Numbered from the stretch's first letter, positions 55,224-64,000 are shown. The stretch is DNA of 64,000 nucleotides from Dokdonella_A sp963758365 (GCA_963758365.1 CAVWVB010000001.1:1240001-1304000), one strand, 5' to 3'. Numbers and translations: made by a program. The notes: generated by a model from the sequence alone, not told the origin.

Positions 55224-57683
55224 ATGTTTGACACCCTGCTCCAGGACCTGCGCTATGGTTTGCGCACGCTCGCGGCGCGACCCGGCTTCACAATTGCGGC
55301 GTTGCTCACTCTTGCGCTCGCGATCGGCGCGAACACGCTCGTTTTCAGCCTGATCGACGGCGTCTATCTGCAGCCGTTGCCTTACCGCAACGATGCCACG
55401 TTGATCGACGTCGAAAACAGCTATCCGAAGATGGGACTCGCACTGGCCGGCGTTTCGATCCCGGACTATCTGGATCGCAGCACCCAGGTGCCTGCGATTG
55501 CCTCCAGTGCGCTGTACTCCGGTGACAGCTTCAATCTTGCCGAGAACGGCGCGCCAGAGCGCGTCCGTGGCACGCGCGCCACGCCGTCGCTGTTCACGAC
55601 GCTCGGCGTCAACCCAGTGCTCGGCCGCGGTTTCACCGCCGACGAAGCGCTGCCGGGTCGCGACAAGGTCGTGGTGCTCGGCAATGCACTGTGGCGCAAC
55701 CAGTTCGATGCCGATCCCGCGGCCGTGGGCCGCGATCTGCGCTTGAACGGCGAGAACTATCGCGTGGTCGGCGTGATGCCACGAGGGTTCATGTTTCCGG
55801 ACAGCGACACGCAGATCTATGTGCCGTTCGCGTTCACCGATGCGCAGAAGGCCGATACCGAACGCGGCCGCGAATTTTCGGACAGCGTCGCGCGCCTCGC
55901 GCTGGGGGCGACGATGGCCGAAGTGAAAGCCCAATGCGACCTCGTGATACAGCACAACATCGAGCGCATCGGCAGGATCGGGGGCAAGCAGGGCGGCCAG
56001 TTCAAGGACTTCATGCAGAAAGCCGGCTTCACGGTGACCGTGCGCTCGCTGCGCACTCAGCTCGCCGGCGATCACAGGCGCATCCTCCTGCTGCTGCAGT
56101 TCGCCGTCGCGCTGGTGCTGTTGATCGCGTGCGCGAACATCGCCAATCTGCTGTTGACGCGGCTTTCCGCGCGGCAGAAGGAATTATCGGTACGTACCGC
56201 GATGGGCGCCAGCCGCGGACGCATCGCGCGTCAGCTGCTGATTGAAGCCGTCGTGCTGGCGCTCGGCGGCGCCATCATCGGCGTCGGCGTGGCGCTGATC
56301 GGGCAGCAACTGATCGCACTGTCCGGCTTGTTGCCGGACTGGGTCACGCTGAAGCTCGATCCGCAGGTGCTTCTGTTCACCTTCGTGGTTGCGCTGGTCG
56401 CGGGACTTCTGTTCGGTTCGTTTCCGATGTTGTCGGCCGGCATGGTGCGACCACAGGCCGTGTTGCGCGAAGCGGGTCGCATCGGCGGCGGCGGTCGCGG
56501 CGCGCGCGCACTGCGCAACGCATTGGTAGTCACCCAGATTGCGCTTGCGGTCGCGTTGCTCGCGGGCGCCGGGTTGTTGGTTCGAAGCTTTGCCAAGGTG
56601 CTCGACCAGAGCCCCGGATTCGATAGCAGCGGTGTGCTGACGGCGGCACTGGCGCTGCCGAAAGCAAAATATCCGGACGACGCGGCAAAAGCGCAGGTGA
56701 TGAGTCGCATGCTCGACGCCGCCCGTGCGCTGCCCGGCGTCACCACGGCCGGACTGACCGACGTGCGGCCGATGTCCGGCGCCATGAACGGATCGAGCTA
56801 CAAGATCGAAGGACAGGACAGCGCCGGAGCGTCGCCGCATGCGTACGTGCGGACCGTCGATGCAGGCTATTTCAAGGCAATGGGTATTCCGTTGCTGCGC
56901 GGCAGGACGTTTTCCTCGTCGGACTGGAACAGAAAAGGCAAGGTCGCGGTCGTCGACGCACTGTTCGCCCAGAAGCGCTTTCCAAACGGCGATGCTCTCG
57001 GCCAGGTGCTCGATCTCAATCGCGTAGCCGCGACCGATCAGAACTACACCATCGTGGGCGTCGTCGGAACGGTCAAGAACGACGATCTCGCGGAACCGCC
57101 GAAAGAGGAAACCTATTACGTCGATTTTGGCCAGTCACCAGTCGATACGGTGATTCTGGTGCTGCGCACGCATGGGGCTCCGGCCGCGCTTGCAGCGCCA
57201 CTGCGTGCAGCCATCCGTTCGGTCGATCCGGATCAACCGCTGTTCAATATCATGACGCTCGATCAGCGCATCCATCAATCGCTGGCCGGTCGCCGTGTGC
57301 CGATGCAGCTGATCGGCGCATTCGCGTTGCTGGCTTTGCTGCTCGCAGCGATCGGGATCTACGGCGTGCTCGCATTCGCGGTTGCGCAACGCACCGGAGA
57401 GTTCGGCGTGCGCATGGCAATCGGCGCCAGTGGCGCGGATATCCGCGGCCACGTGCTCGGCAACGGGACGCGGTTGATCGGACTGGGTCTCGGCATCGGC
57501 ATCATCGGTGCATTCGCGCTCGGTCTGGTCTTGAAGAACCAGCTGTTCGGTGTCGGCAGCTTGGATCCTGCAAGTCTTGCCATCGTCGTCTGCGTGCTTG
57601 CGGCCACCGCGCTGCTGGCCTGCTGGCTGCCGGCGCGGCGTGCCGCGCGGGTGGCTCCTACCGAAGCGCTGCGTTACGAGTAG
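55224..57683 (+). CDS. ADOP-type duplicated FtsX/MacB permease 5
   Basis: 819 residues from ATG 55224, where the family start 'LLQDLRYGLRTLAARPGFTIAALLTLALAIGAN' begins; GAGG lies 9 bases upstream. It shares with permease 2 the segments 'SIPDYLDRSTQVPAIASSALY' and 'RATPSLFTTLGVNPVLGRGF' and the ending 'ATALLACWLPARRAAR', so the two are the closest pair and probably arose by duplication inside the cluster. Both FtsX halves are complete, and the tail is 'APTEALRYE'. Confidence 0.9.
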   Translation: MFDTLLQDLRYGLRTLAARPGFTIAALLTLALAIGANTLVFSLIDGVYLQPLPYRNDATLIDVENSYPKMGLALAGVSIPDYLDRSTQVPAIASSALYSGDSFNLAENGAPERVRGTRATPSLFTTLGVNPVLGRGFTADEALPGRDKVVVLGNALWRNQFDADPAAVGRDLRLNGENYRVVGVMPRGFMFPDSDTQIYVPFAFTDAQKADTERGREFSDSVARLALGATMAEVKAQCDLVIQHNIERIGRIGGKQGGQFKDFMQKAGFTVTVRSLRTQLAGDHRRILLLLQFAVALVLLIACANIANLLLTRLSARQKELSVRTAMGASRGRIARQLLIEAVVLALGGAIIGVGVALIGQQLIALSGLLPDWVTLKLDPQVLLFTFVVALVAGLLFGSFPMLSAGMVRPQAVLREAGRIGGGGRGARALRNALVVTQIALAVALLAGAGLLVRSFAKVLDQSPGFDSSGVLTAALALPKAKYPDDAAKAQVMSRMLDAARALPGVTTAGLTDVRPMSGAMNGSSYKIEGQDSAGASPHAYVRTVDAGYFKAMGIPLLRGRTFSSSDWNRKGKVAVVDALFAQKRFPNGDALGQVLDLNRVAATDQNYTIVGVVGTVKNDDLAEPPKEETYYVDFGQSPVDTVILVLRTHGAPAALAAPLRAAIRSVDPDQPLFNIMTLDQRIHQSLAGRRVPMQLIGAFALLALLLAAIGIYGVLAFAVAQRTGEFGVRMAIGASGADIRGHVLGNGTRLIGLGLGIGIIGAFALGLVLKNQLFGVGSLDPASLAIVVCVLAATALLACWLPARRAARVAPTEALRYE

Positions 57684-57731
57684 CCGAACACGTCGACTTG
57701 CAAGTCCAGGCGAGTTTCTCGGGAGATTTCA

Positions 57732-60173
57732 ATGGCTCAGAATCTGATCGCTGACATTCGCTACAGTATCCGCTCGCTGTTCGAGCGTCCGGCATTTGCA
57801 CTGACAATCGTACTGACGCTGGCGCTCGGCATCGGAGCGAATACCGCGATCTTCAGCATACTCAAGACGGTACTGCTCGACGCGTTGCCGTTTGCGCGAC
57901 CCGGACAACTCGTTTCTCTCGCACAACGTAACGGCGATGCCGATCAGTCGCCGACGACCGTCGGATATGCGACGTTCCTGGATTGGCAGAAGCTGCCTGC
58001 TTTTTCCGCGATCGGCGTCAGTTCGAGCTGGCAGCCGAATCTGGCCGGCGAGGACGGCGCTCAGCTTCTCAACGGCCAAAGCGTGAGCCGCGAATTCTTC
58101 TCGGTGCTGGGCGTCACGCCGCAACTTGGCCGCCTGTTCAGTGCCGAGGAGGACCAGCCGGAACGAAACGACGTGGTCGTGATCAGCAATGGCCTGTGGC
58201 AGCGCCAATTCAACGCTGATCCGGACATTCTCGGCAAGCGTATCGCGCTCGGCAGCCGCACCTACACGGTAGTCGGCGTACTTCCGGCTGCCTTCAAGCC
58301 CTTGCTTCCGGCAACGGTTGGTCGTTCAACCGATATCTGGCGGCCTCTCGGCTATGACCTGTCCCTGCCTTATGCGTGTCGCGACTGCATGCATCTGCAG
58401 GCGATCGGCCGGCTCGCACCCGGTGTCGATATCAACGGCGCCCGGGCGCAGCTCGATGTGCTCTCACCCGCGCTGGTCAGGGAATACGCCGACAAGTATC
58501 CGGCCGACATGCGTTTCGAATTGCATCCCTTGCGTGATGCGCTGGTGGGCGAGGTCAGCCATTCGCTATGGCTGCTGTTTGCCGGCGTCGGATTGGTATT
58601 GCTGATTGCCTGTGTCGATATCGCGAGCCTGATGTTGCTGCGCGCGATCTCGCGGCGGCATGAGCTGAGCGTTCGCGCGGCGCTCGGCGCCGAACGCGCG
58701 CGACTCACGCGCCTGATACTCAGCGAAAGCATCGTTCTCGGTTTTCTCGGTGGAACCGTCGGTACCGTGCTCGCAATCGCCATCACGCATCTCGTCGCAC
58801 AGCTCGGCCCCGCATCGATTCCGCGTCTTCGCGACGTACACATCGATCAGACGGTGCTCGCGTTCGCGTTGCTGCTCACGTTCGTTGTTGCCCTCGCTAC
58901 GGGCTGGTGGCCGGCCTTTCGCGCAAGTCGAACGCAACTCGTCGATGCACTGAAGGATGCCGGTCAAATCTCGGCGGGGCCGGGCGCCGGGCGCGCGCAG
59001 ACAGCATTGGTCGTCGTGCAGATCGCAATGGCCTGTGCCCTGACTCTGGGTGCGTTGCTGATGGCGCGCAGTTTCGGCCATCTGCTGGATCTCGATCCAG
59101 GCTTCGCGACCGCAGATGTCGTCACTCTTGACCTGGCAATCGTCGGCGTCCCCTACAAGGATCCCGCAAGAGTGTCCGCGTTCCTCGAGCAACTCGAAAT
59201 CGGGGTTCGGGGATTGCCGGCTGTCGGACGCGTCGGTGCGGTCAGTCAACTGCCACTTGGCGGAGGCATGGATCGTGCGGGTTTCCATGTCAAGGATCGC
59301 CCGATCGCCGGTCCCGACGTACCGTCGTTCGACCGCGCATTCGTGAGCCCTGGCTATTTTTCGGCCCTGCAGATACCGCTTCGTTCGGGACGCTATTTCA
59401 GCGAATCGGACCGACTGGGCCAGCCACCGGTTGCGGTGGTCAGCGAATCGCTGGCACGGCGCGAGTGGTCCGGCGAGAGCGCTCTCGGCAAGCAGATTCA
59501 ACTCGGAGGCCGCGACGACAAGGCGCCATGGTTCACGATCGTCGGCGTGGTCGGCGACGTCCGCCTGCGTTCGCTCGACATCGATGCTCAACCGCAAGCC
59601 TATCTGGCCCATGCGCAGAGCGACGACCCGCCAAGCTACATGACTGTCGTCGTACACACCGACATGCCACCAGCCACGATCCTGCAGGAAGTGCGCGCGG
59701 TGGCGCGTTCGATCGATCCCGGGGTGCCCGTCTATGCCATGAAATCGATGCAGGAACGCGTGACCGATTCGCTTGCCCGGCGGCATTTCCTGCTGGAGCT
59801 GTTCGGCCTGTTTGCAGCAACCGGACTTGCGCTATCGGCAATCGGAATCTATGGGGTCGTCGCCCACGCGGTCGAGCGCGAAATGCGCGCATTCGGCCTG
59901 CGGCGTGCGCTCGGTGCCAGCGATGGCGCGTTGATTGCGTGGGTGTCGTCGCGTAGCGCGCGCTACCTGCTGGCCGGTCTTGCGCTCGGGCTTCCGCTGG
60001 CGCTTGCGTGGACGAGCTTTCTTTCGCGGGAACTTTACGATGTCAGCCGAACCGATCCGTTGTCGTGCGCATTGCTGGTGCTGGCGCTGGTCGCAGTCGT
60101 GGCGATCGCGACACTCGCACCGCTGCGACGCGCCTTGCGCGTCGATCCGATAACGGCTTTACGGCATGAATGA
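57732..60173 (+). CDS. ADOP-type duplicated FtsX/MacB permease 6
   Basis: 813 residues behind GGGAGA. The canonical first helix is 'FALTIVLTLALGIGANTAIFSILKTVLLDALPF'. The first periplasmic domain carries a 'CRDC' pair, a feature absent from the other five at this position, which could form a disulfide. The first FtsX domain is 'GLVLLIACVDIASLMLLRAISRRHELSVRAALGAERARL', and the tail is 'DPITALRHE'. It is the last permease, 51 bases before the second ATPase, and may be that ATPase's nearest partner. Confidence 0.9.
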   Translation: MAQNLIADIRYSIRSLFERPAFALTIVLTLALGIGANTAIFSILKTVLLDALPFARPGQLVSLAQRNGDADQSPTTVGYATFLDWQKLPAFSAIGVSSSWQPNLAGEDGAQLLNGQSVSREFFSVLGVTPQLGRLFSAEEDQPERNDVVVISNGLWQRQFNADPDILGKRIALGSRTYTVVGVLPAAFKPLLPATVGRSTDIWRPLGYDLSLPYACRDCMHLQAIGRLAPGVDINGARAQLDVLSPALVREYADKYPADMRFELHPLRDALVGEVSHSLWLLFAGVGLVLLIACVDIASLMLLRAISRRHELSVRAALGAERARLTRLILSESIVLGFLGGTVGTVLAIAITHLVAQLGPASIPRLRDVHIDQTVLAFALLLTFVVALATGWWPAFRASRTQLVDALKDAGQISAGPGAGRAQTALVVVQIAMACALTLGALLMARSFGHLLDLDPGFATADVVTLDLAIVGVPYKDPARVSAFLEQLEIGVRGLPAVGRVGAVSQLPLGGGMDRAGFHVKDRPIAGPDVPSFDRAFVSPGYFSALQIPLRSGRYFSESDRLGQPPVAVVSESLARREWSGESALGKQIQLGGRDDKAPWFTIVGVVGDVRLRSLDIDAQPQAYLAHAQSDDPPSYMTVVVHTDMPPATILQEVRAVARSIDPGVPVYAMKSMQERVTDSLARRHFLLELFGLFAATGLALSAIGIYGVVAHAVEREMRAFGLRRALGASDGALIAWVSSRSARYLLAGLALGLPLALAWTSFLSRELYDVSRTDPLSCALLVLALVAVVAIATLAPLRRALRVDPITALRHE

Positions 60174-60224
60174 TCGATTTTTCATGAAAAACGCTTTCCA
60201 CGAACCAGAGCGGATATCCAGCAG

Positions 60225-60896
60225 ATGATTCGTCTTGAAAACATCGAGAAATCCTACCCGCTGGCGGGTGGTCGCAGTTGGGTGCTGCGCAATATCGCGC
60301 TGGATATTGCGGACGGCGAGTTCGTCAGCGTGATGGGGCCGTCCGGTGCCGGCAAGAGTTCGCTGCTCAACGTGCTCGGGCTGATGGACCATGACTGGCA
60401 GGGCAGCTATGCGCTCGATGGCGTCATTGTCGAGAAGTTGAATCCGAAGCAACGCCAGGACCTGCAGCGCGACAAGATCGGTTTCATCTTCCAGCACTAT
60501 CATCTGATCGACGATCTCAAGGTCTGGGAGAACCTGGATCTTCCGTTGCAATACCGCGATGTCCCCGCGAAACAACGCGCTGCGCAGGTCGGGGATCTGC
60601 TCGACCGCTTCAATATCGTCGGAAAGAAGGACCTGTATCCGAACCAGCTTTCGGGGGGGCAGCAGCAGCTGGTTGCGGTTGCGCGCGCCGTGATCACGAA
60701 GCCGCGCCTGCTGCTCGCGGACGAACCGACTGGTGCGCTGCATTCGAGTCAGGCGCGCACGATCATGGACCTGCTGCATGAACTGCATCGTGATGGCATG
60801 ACGATCGTGCAGGTTACGCACAACGATGGCTATGCGAACGAGGCGCAGCGAGTGGTGCGTCTATTCGACGGCTGGATCGACAAGGCCGGCGTATGA
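60225..60896 (+). CDS. MacB/LolD-type ABC ATPase with non-canonical D-loop
   Basis: A 223-residue ATPase. Walker A GPSGAGKSS is at 38-46, the Q-loop Gln at 90, LSGGQ at 142-146, Walker B LLLADE at 162-167 and the switch His at 199, so ATP binding should be intact. Two positions are unusual: the signature continues QQL where QQR is standard (Leu149), and the D-loop reads ALHS (171-174) where NLDS is standard, replacing the conserved Asp with His. The first ATPase of the cluster is canonical. One reading is a heterodimer with a degenerate site; another is a second homodimer dedicated to some permeases. Confidence 0.9.
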   Translation: MIRLENIEKSYPLAGGRSWVLRNIALDIADGEFVSVMGPSGAGKSSLLNVLGLMDHDWQGSYALDGVIVEKLNPKQRQDLQRDKIGFIFQHYHLIDDLKVWENLDLPLQYRDVPAKQRAAQVGDLLDRFNIVGKKDLYPNQLSGGQQQLVAVARAVITKPRLLLADEPTGALHSSQARTIMDLLHELHRDGMTIVQVTHNDGYANEAQRVVRLFDGWIDKAGV

Positions 60897-61074
60897 TCCT
60901 GCGAGACCGGCCGCGCAGGAGGGCGCCGATGCACGGAAAGCTTGATCACATGACTGTGCGGGGCGCAGGCGTCCCGTCTGCATCGGCCTCACGCACGTTC
61001 GAGGGGAAGCGTCCCGTCGCATGTCGCCGCCGGGACGCGCCCGCACTCGAGTTGGCGCACTCGGGCCCGCGCCG

Positions 61075-62454
61075 ATGACGCGTCCGCAGATCCTTGTCGC
61101 CGACGACCAGCGTGATGTGCGCGAGGCATTGCGCCTGCTGTTCAAGGCCGAAGGTATCGATGCGAGCAGCGTGGATGGACCGCGAGCCGCGTTGGAGGCC
61201 TTGCGGACGCAGCGCTTCAACGCGGCCCTCATAGACCTCAACTACACGCGCGACACGACGTCAGGCGCCGAGGGCCTGGAACTGCTGCGGGAGATCAGGA
61301 AACTCGAAGCCGACTTGCCGGTCGTGGTGATGACGGCCTGGGGCACGATCGATGTCGCAGTCGAGGCGATGCGCGAGGGCGCCGGCGATTTCATCGAGAA
61401 ACCATGGGACAACCAGCGTCTGCTCAGCGTGATCCGCAACCAGCTCGCGCTCGGTCGCTCGCGAGGGGAATCGGCGCGGCTGAGGCGCGAGAACGAGATC
61501 CTGCGCGACGACGGCGATGAGGAGTTCATTGCCGAATCGCCGGCGATGCGTGCATTGCTGGCGCAGATCGAGCGCATTGCGCCGACCGACGCGAACGTGA
61601 TGATCCTCGGCGAGAACGGCACCGGCAAGGGCGTGATTGCACGGCGCCTGCACGCACGATCGGCGCGCGCGGAAAAGGCGCTGGTCAAGGTCAACATGGG
61701 CGGGATTCCGGAATCGGTGTTCGAGGCGGAGATGTTCGGTCACGTGCGCGGCGCATTCACCGATGCCAAGAGCGACCGCATCGGCCGCTTCGAACTCGCC
61801 GATGGCGGCACCCTGTTTCTTGACGAAATCGCCAATATTCCGCCGGCACAGCAGCCGAAACTGCTGCGCGTGCTCGAGGATGGCGAGCTTGAGCGTGTCG
61901 GTTCGTCGCGCACGCTCAAGGTCGACGTGCGCCTGATCTCGGCAACGAATGCGGATCTCGCTGCCGACGTCGCCCGTGGAGCGTTCCGCAAGGACCTGCT
62001 GTTCCGTCTCAACACCCTCGAGCTGCACCTGCCGCCTCTGCGTGAACGTGGTGCGGATGTCGCGCTGCTGGCCGAGGCGTTCCTTGCGCGCTTTGCACGG
62101 CGCTACCAGCGGGAAGGGTTGCGTTTCACGCCTGCAACATTGCGCGCGCTCGAAGCCTATGCATGGCCCGGCAACGTGCGCGAACTTTCTCACGTGATCG
62201 AGCGCGCGGCGCTGATGATCGAGGGACACGTGGTCGACGTTGGCGCCCTGAACCTCAAGCCCGGCGCGTCCCATGCCCTGTCCAATGCGACGATGCTCGC
62301 CGCCAGCGAGTCGATGAGCGTCGATGCGGCCGAGGAGCGGCTGGTCCGCGAGGCGCTCGAGCGCACCGGCGGAAATATCCAGCGCGCCGCGACCCTGCTC
62401 GGTCTCAGTCGTCCCTCGCTGTATCGGCGCATGGAAAAATACAGGATAAGCTGA
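61075..62454 (+). CDS. NtrC-family sigma-54 response regulator, GAFTDA variant
   Basis: 459 residues from ATG 61075. The receiver domain is 1-120, with acidic pocket Asp10-Asp11, phospho-acceptor Asp54 and Lys109. The AAA+ domain (about 150-385) has Walker A 'GENGTGKG' at 179-186, Walker B 'TLFLDE' at 246-251 and the arginine-finger region 'FRKDLLFRLN'. The sigma-54 contact loop reads GAFTDA at 226-231 rather than GAFTGA, within 'GAFTDAKSDRIGRFELADGG'. A Fis-type helix-turn-helix occupies about 434-455. It should activate the -24/-12 promoter at 43091 when phosphorylated by the kinase encoded next. The 178 bases upstream show no gene or clear promoter. Confidence 0.92.
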   Translation: MTRPQILVADDQRDVREALRLLFKAEGIDASSVDGPRAALEALRTQRFNAALIDLNYTRDTTSGAEGLELLREIRKLEADLPVVVMTAWGTIDVAVEAMREGAGDFIEKPWDNQRLLSVIRNQLALGRSRGESARLRRENEILRDDGDEEFIAESPAMRALLAQIERIAPTDANVMILGENGTGKGVIARRLHARSARAEKALVKVNMGGIPESVFEAEMFGHVRGAFTDAKSDRIGRFELADGGTLFLDEIANIPPAQQPKLLRVLEDGELERVGSSRTLKVDVRLISATNADLAADVARGAFRKDLLFRLNTLELHLPPLRERGADVALLAEAFLARFARRYQREGLRFTPATLRALEAYAWPGNVRELSHVIERAALMIEGHVVDVGALNLKPGASHALSNATMLAASESMSVDAAEERLVREALERTGGNIQRAATLLGLSRPSLYRRMEKYRIS

Positions 62455-62528
62455 GTTCGTCGTCGGTCCCCCGACCGCCGGTTTCACTGAGGCCGCCGAG
62501 CGCGGCGCCCGCGTGCGACGCCTGCCCG

Positions 62529-63851
62529 ATGAGCAACAGACATTCCCGCTGGACGTATGAGAAGCGCATCCTCGCCGGTTCCCTGCTGGTGGCCGCGCCT
62601 GCGTTTTGCGCACTGGCTGTCACGTTCTGGTTCGTGACAAGCGATGCCGCGCGTGCCTTGGCAATGCTCGTCGGGATTGCGCTGATTACGCTCGGGCTGG
62701 CGTTTGCGATGCGCAACCGGGCGGTCTATCCGCTGTACACGCTCGCGAATCTGCTCGAGGCACTACGCGAGGGCGACTACAGCCTGCGCGGCTCGCGCGC
62801 CTCGCGTGGCGATGCGATCGGCGAGGTCGTGCTCGAAGTCAATGCGCTCTCCCAGACCTTGCGCGATCAGCGCCTCAGCGTCGAGGAGAAGAGCGCGCTG
62901 CTGGCCAAAGTCATCGCAACGATCGATATCGTGGTGCTCGCGTTCGACGCCGACGGCCGCGTCAAGCTGGCCAACCCGGCAGCCGAGCGCCTGTTGGCAA
63001 TGCCAACTACGGCGTTGTCTGCGCAGACCGCGCAGTCGCTCGGCCTCGGGGATTGCCTGGCGATCGCCGACGTCCGATTGCTGGAGCGGCGCTTCGCGGG
63101 AGCCAGCGGACGCTGGGAGATTCGCCATGCGCGCTTTCGCGAGAACGGTTTGCCGCACGATCTGCTCGTGATCAGCGATCTCGGTCGTGCCTTGCGTGAG
63201 GAGGAACGCCTCGCGTGGCAGCGCCTGCTGCGCGTACTCGGTCACGAACTCAACAATTCGCTGGCACCGATCCGCTCGATGGCCGGGACGCTTGCGAATA
63301 TCACCGGGCGCGAACCGCTCGCGGCGGACTGGCGCGCGGACGTACATGGCGGCTTGCGAGTGATCGGCGAGCGCGCCGAGGCACTCGCGAGATTCATGTC
63401 GCGCTACACCCAGCTCGCGCGCCTGCCGCCGCCGACGCCGCGCGAGGTCGATTTCGGTGTGCTGGCTCGCCGTGCGGCGCTGCTCGAGCAACGCCTCGTG
63501 GTCGCCGCGAACGGGCCGGAGATGCGCCTGCGCATCGATCCGGACCAGCTGGAGCAGGCCCTGATCAACCTGATCCAGAACGCGAGCGACGCGGCCTTGA
63601 ATGGCGACGGCCACGTGGGTCTCGACTGGCGGCACGGCGACGGCCGGCTGCTGATCGAGGTCGTCGACGACGGGCCGGGGTTGCCGCCGAGCGAAAACCT
63701 GTTCGTGCCGTTTTTCACGACCAAGCCCGGCGGTTCGGGTATCGGCCTCGTGCTTGCGCGTCAGATCGTCGAAGCGCACGGCGGTACCTTGACTCTCGAC
63801 AATCGCGCCGACATGCGCGGCTGCATCGCGCGGATCCTGCTGCCCGCGTGA
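62529..63851 (+). CDS. NtrY-like histidine kinase with minimal periplasmic loop
   Basis: 440 residues from ATG 62529. Two membrane helices (about 14-36 and 44-60) are joined by only about seven residues, so there is no periplasmic sensor domain. A HAMP-like linker (61-115) and a PAS-like domain (about 120-215) follow. The phospho-acceptor is His239 in 'VLGHELNNSLAPI'; the N box is 'NLIQNASDA' (348-355), G1 is 'DDGPGLPP' and G2 is 'GGSGIGLVLARQI'. The kinase core resembles NtrY. It is the cognate partner of the regulator upstream (74-base gap). Kinases with such short loops usually sense through the membrane or through a partner transporter. Confidence 0.9.
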   Translation: MSNRHSRWTYEKRILAGSLLVAAPAFCALAVTFWFVTSDAARALAMLVGIALITLGLAFAMRNRAVYPLYTLANLLEALREGDYSLRGSRASRGDAIGEVVLEVNALSQTLRDQRLSVEEKSALLAKVIATIDIVVLAFDADGRVKLANPAAERLLAMPTTALSAQTAQSLGLGDCLAIADVRLLERRFAGASGRWEIRHARFRENGLPHDLLVISDLGRALREEERLAWQRLLRVLGHELNNSLAPIRSMAGTLANITGREPLAADWRADVHGGLRVIGERAEALARFMSRYTQLARLPPPTPREVDFGVLARRAALLEQRLVVAANGPEMRLRIDPDQLEQALINLIQNASDAALNGDGHVGLDWRHGDGRLLIEVVDDGPGLPPSENLFVPFFTTKPGGSGIGLVLARQIVEAHGGTLTLDNRADMRGCIARILLPA

Positions 63852-64000
63852 CTCGGAGGGAGCGATCAACGTCAGGCGCGGTGACAAGGCCGGCGAAATC
63901 CGCGAAACGCCGCGAAGATTGCAGAGCCGATGACTGCGGATCCGGCCTCAGTGGCCTGCTCCTGCGGCGACGTTGCCGAACGGCGGTCGCGCGAACCAGA

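Overview
The window is GC-rich, densely packed chromosomal DNA from a gammaproteobacterium, most likely of the Xanthomonadales/Lysobacterales (Rhodanobacteraceae or Lysobacteraceae). The pointers are an RlmKL fusion methyltransferase, a two-gene MetH behind an ArsR-methyltransferase fusion, a 'pathogenicity-like' DUF2007 protein, a 180-kDa-class NAD-glutamate dehydrogenase, a class III PHA synthase (PhaE+PhaC), an LAB_N protein, and the short GGAACCG-type repeat typical of xanthomonads. I see no tRNA or rRNA gene, IS element, prophage or CRISPR array. No gene-free stretch exceeds 300 bases.

Layout. 1-6.4 kb: a partial secreted protein, then bpt, a DUF2007 protein, tesB and an AmpD-type amidase on the minus strand, facing a small hydrolase and rlmL. 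6.5-11.2 kb: a Tyr-rich secreted protein with a strong intrinsic terminator, a phospholipid-methyltransferase-like protein, the phaE-phaC pair, an LAB_N protein and a small membrane protein. 11.2-16.1 kb: the minus-strand methionine-synthase operon (regulator, metH N-half, metH C-half, with overlapping junctions) with a readable sigma-70 promoter and a dyad at the transcription start. 16.1-21.9 kb: an esterase, an acyl-CoA dehydrogenase, a polysaccharide-lyase-like protein, a CmoB-like methyltransferase and a lytic transglycosylase. 22-26.5 kb: an RND efflux pump and adaptor with a TetR-like operator inside the promoter. 26.6-42.9 kb: NAD-glutamate dehydrogenase, NAD kinase, two metallopeptidase lipoproteins, an EF-hand protein, a cold-shock protein and an RRM protein, pirin, a DUF962 protein, an acyltransferase, and a LolA-like/BNR-repeat pair.

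43-63.9 kb is the most interesting region: one co-directional cluster of an HlyD-type adaptor, a MacB-like ATPase, six tandem ~800-residue ADOP-type (duplicated FtsX/MacB) permeases, a second ATPase with an unusual D-loop, an NtrC-type sigma-54 activator with a GAFTDA variant of the GAFTGA loop, and a histidine kinase with two membrane helices and almost no periplasmic loop. A near-perfect sigma-54 -24/-12 promoter lies immediately before the first gene and places +1 on its ATG. My reading (inference) is a self-regulating envelope export or detoxification module. The transporter itself may be the sensor, in the manner of Bce systems, but here it is wired to RpoN.
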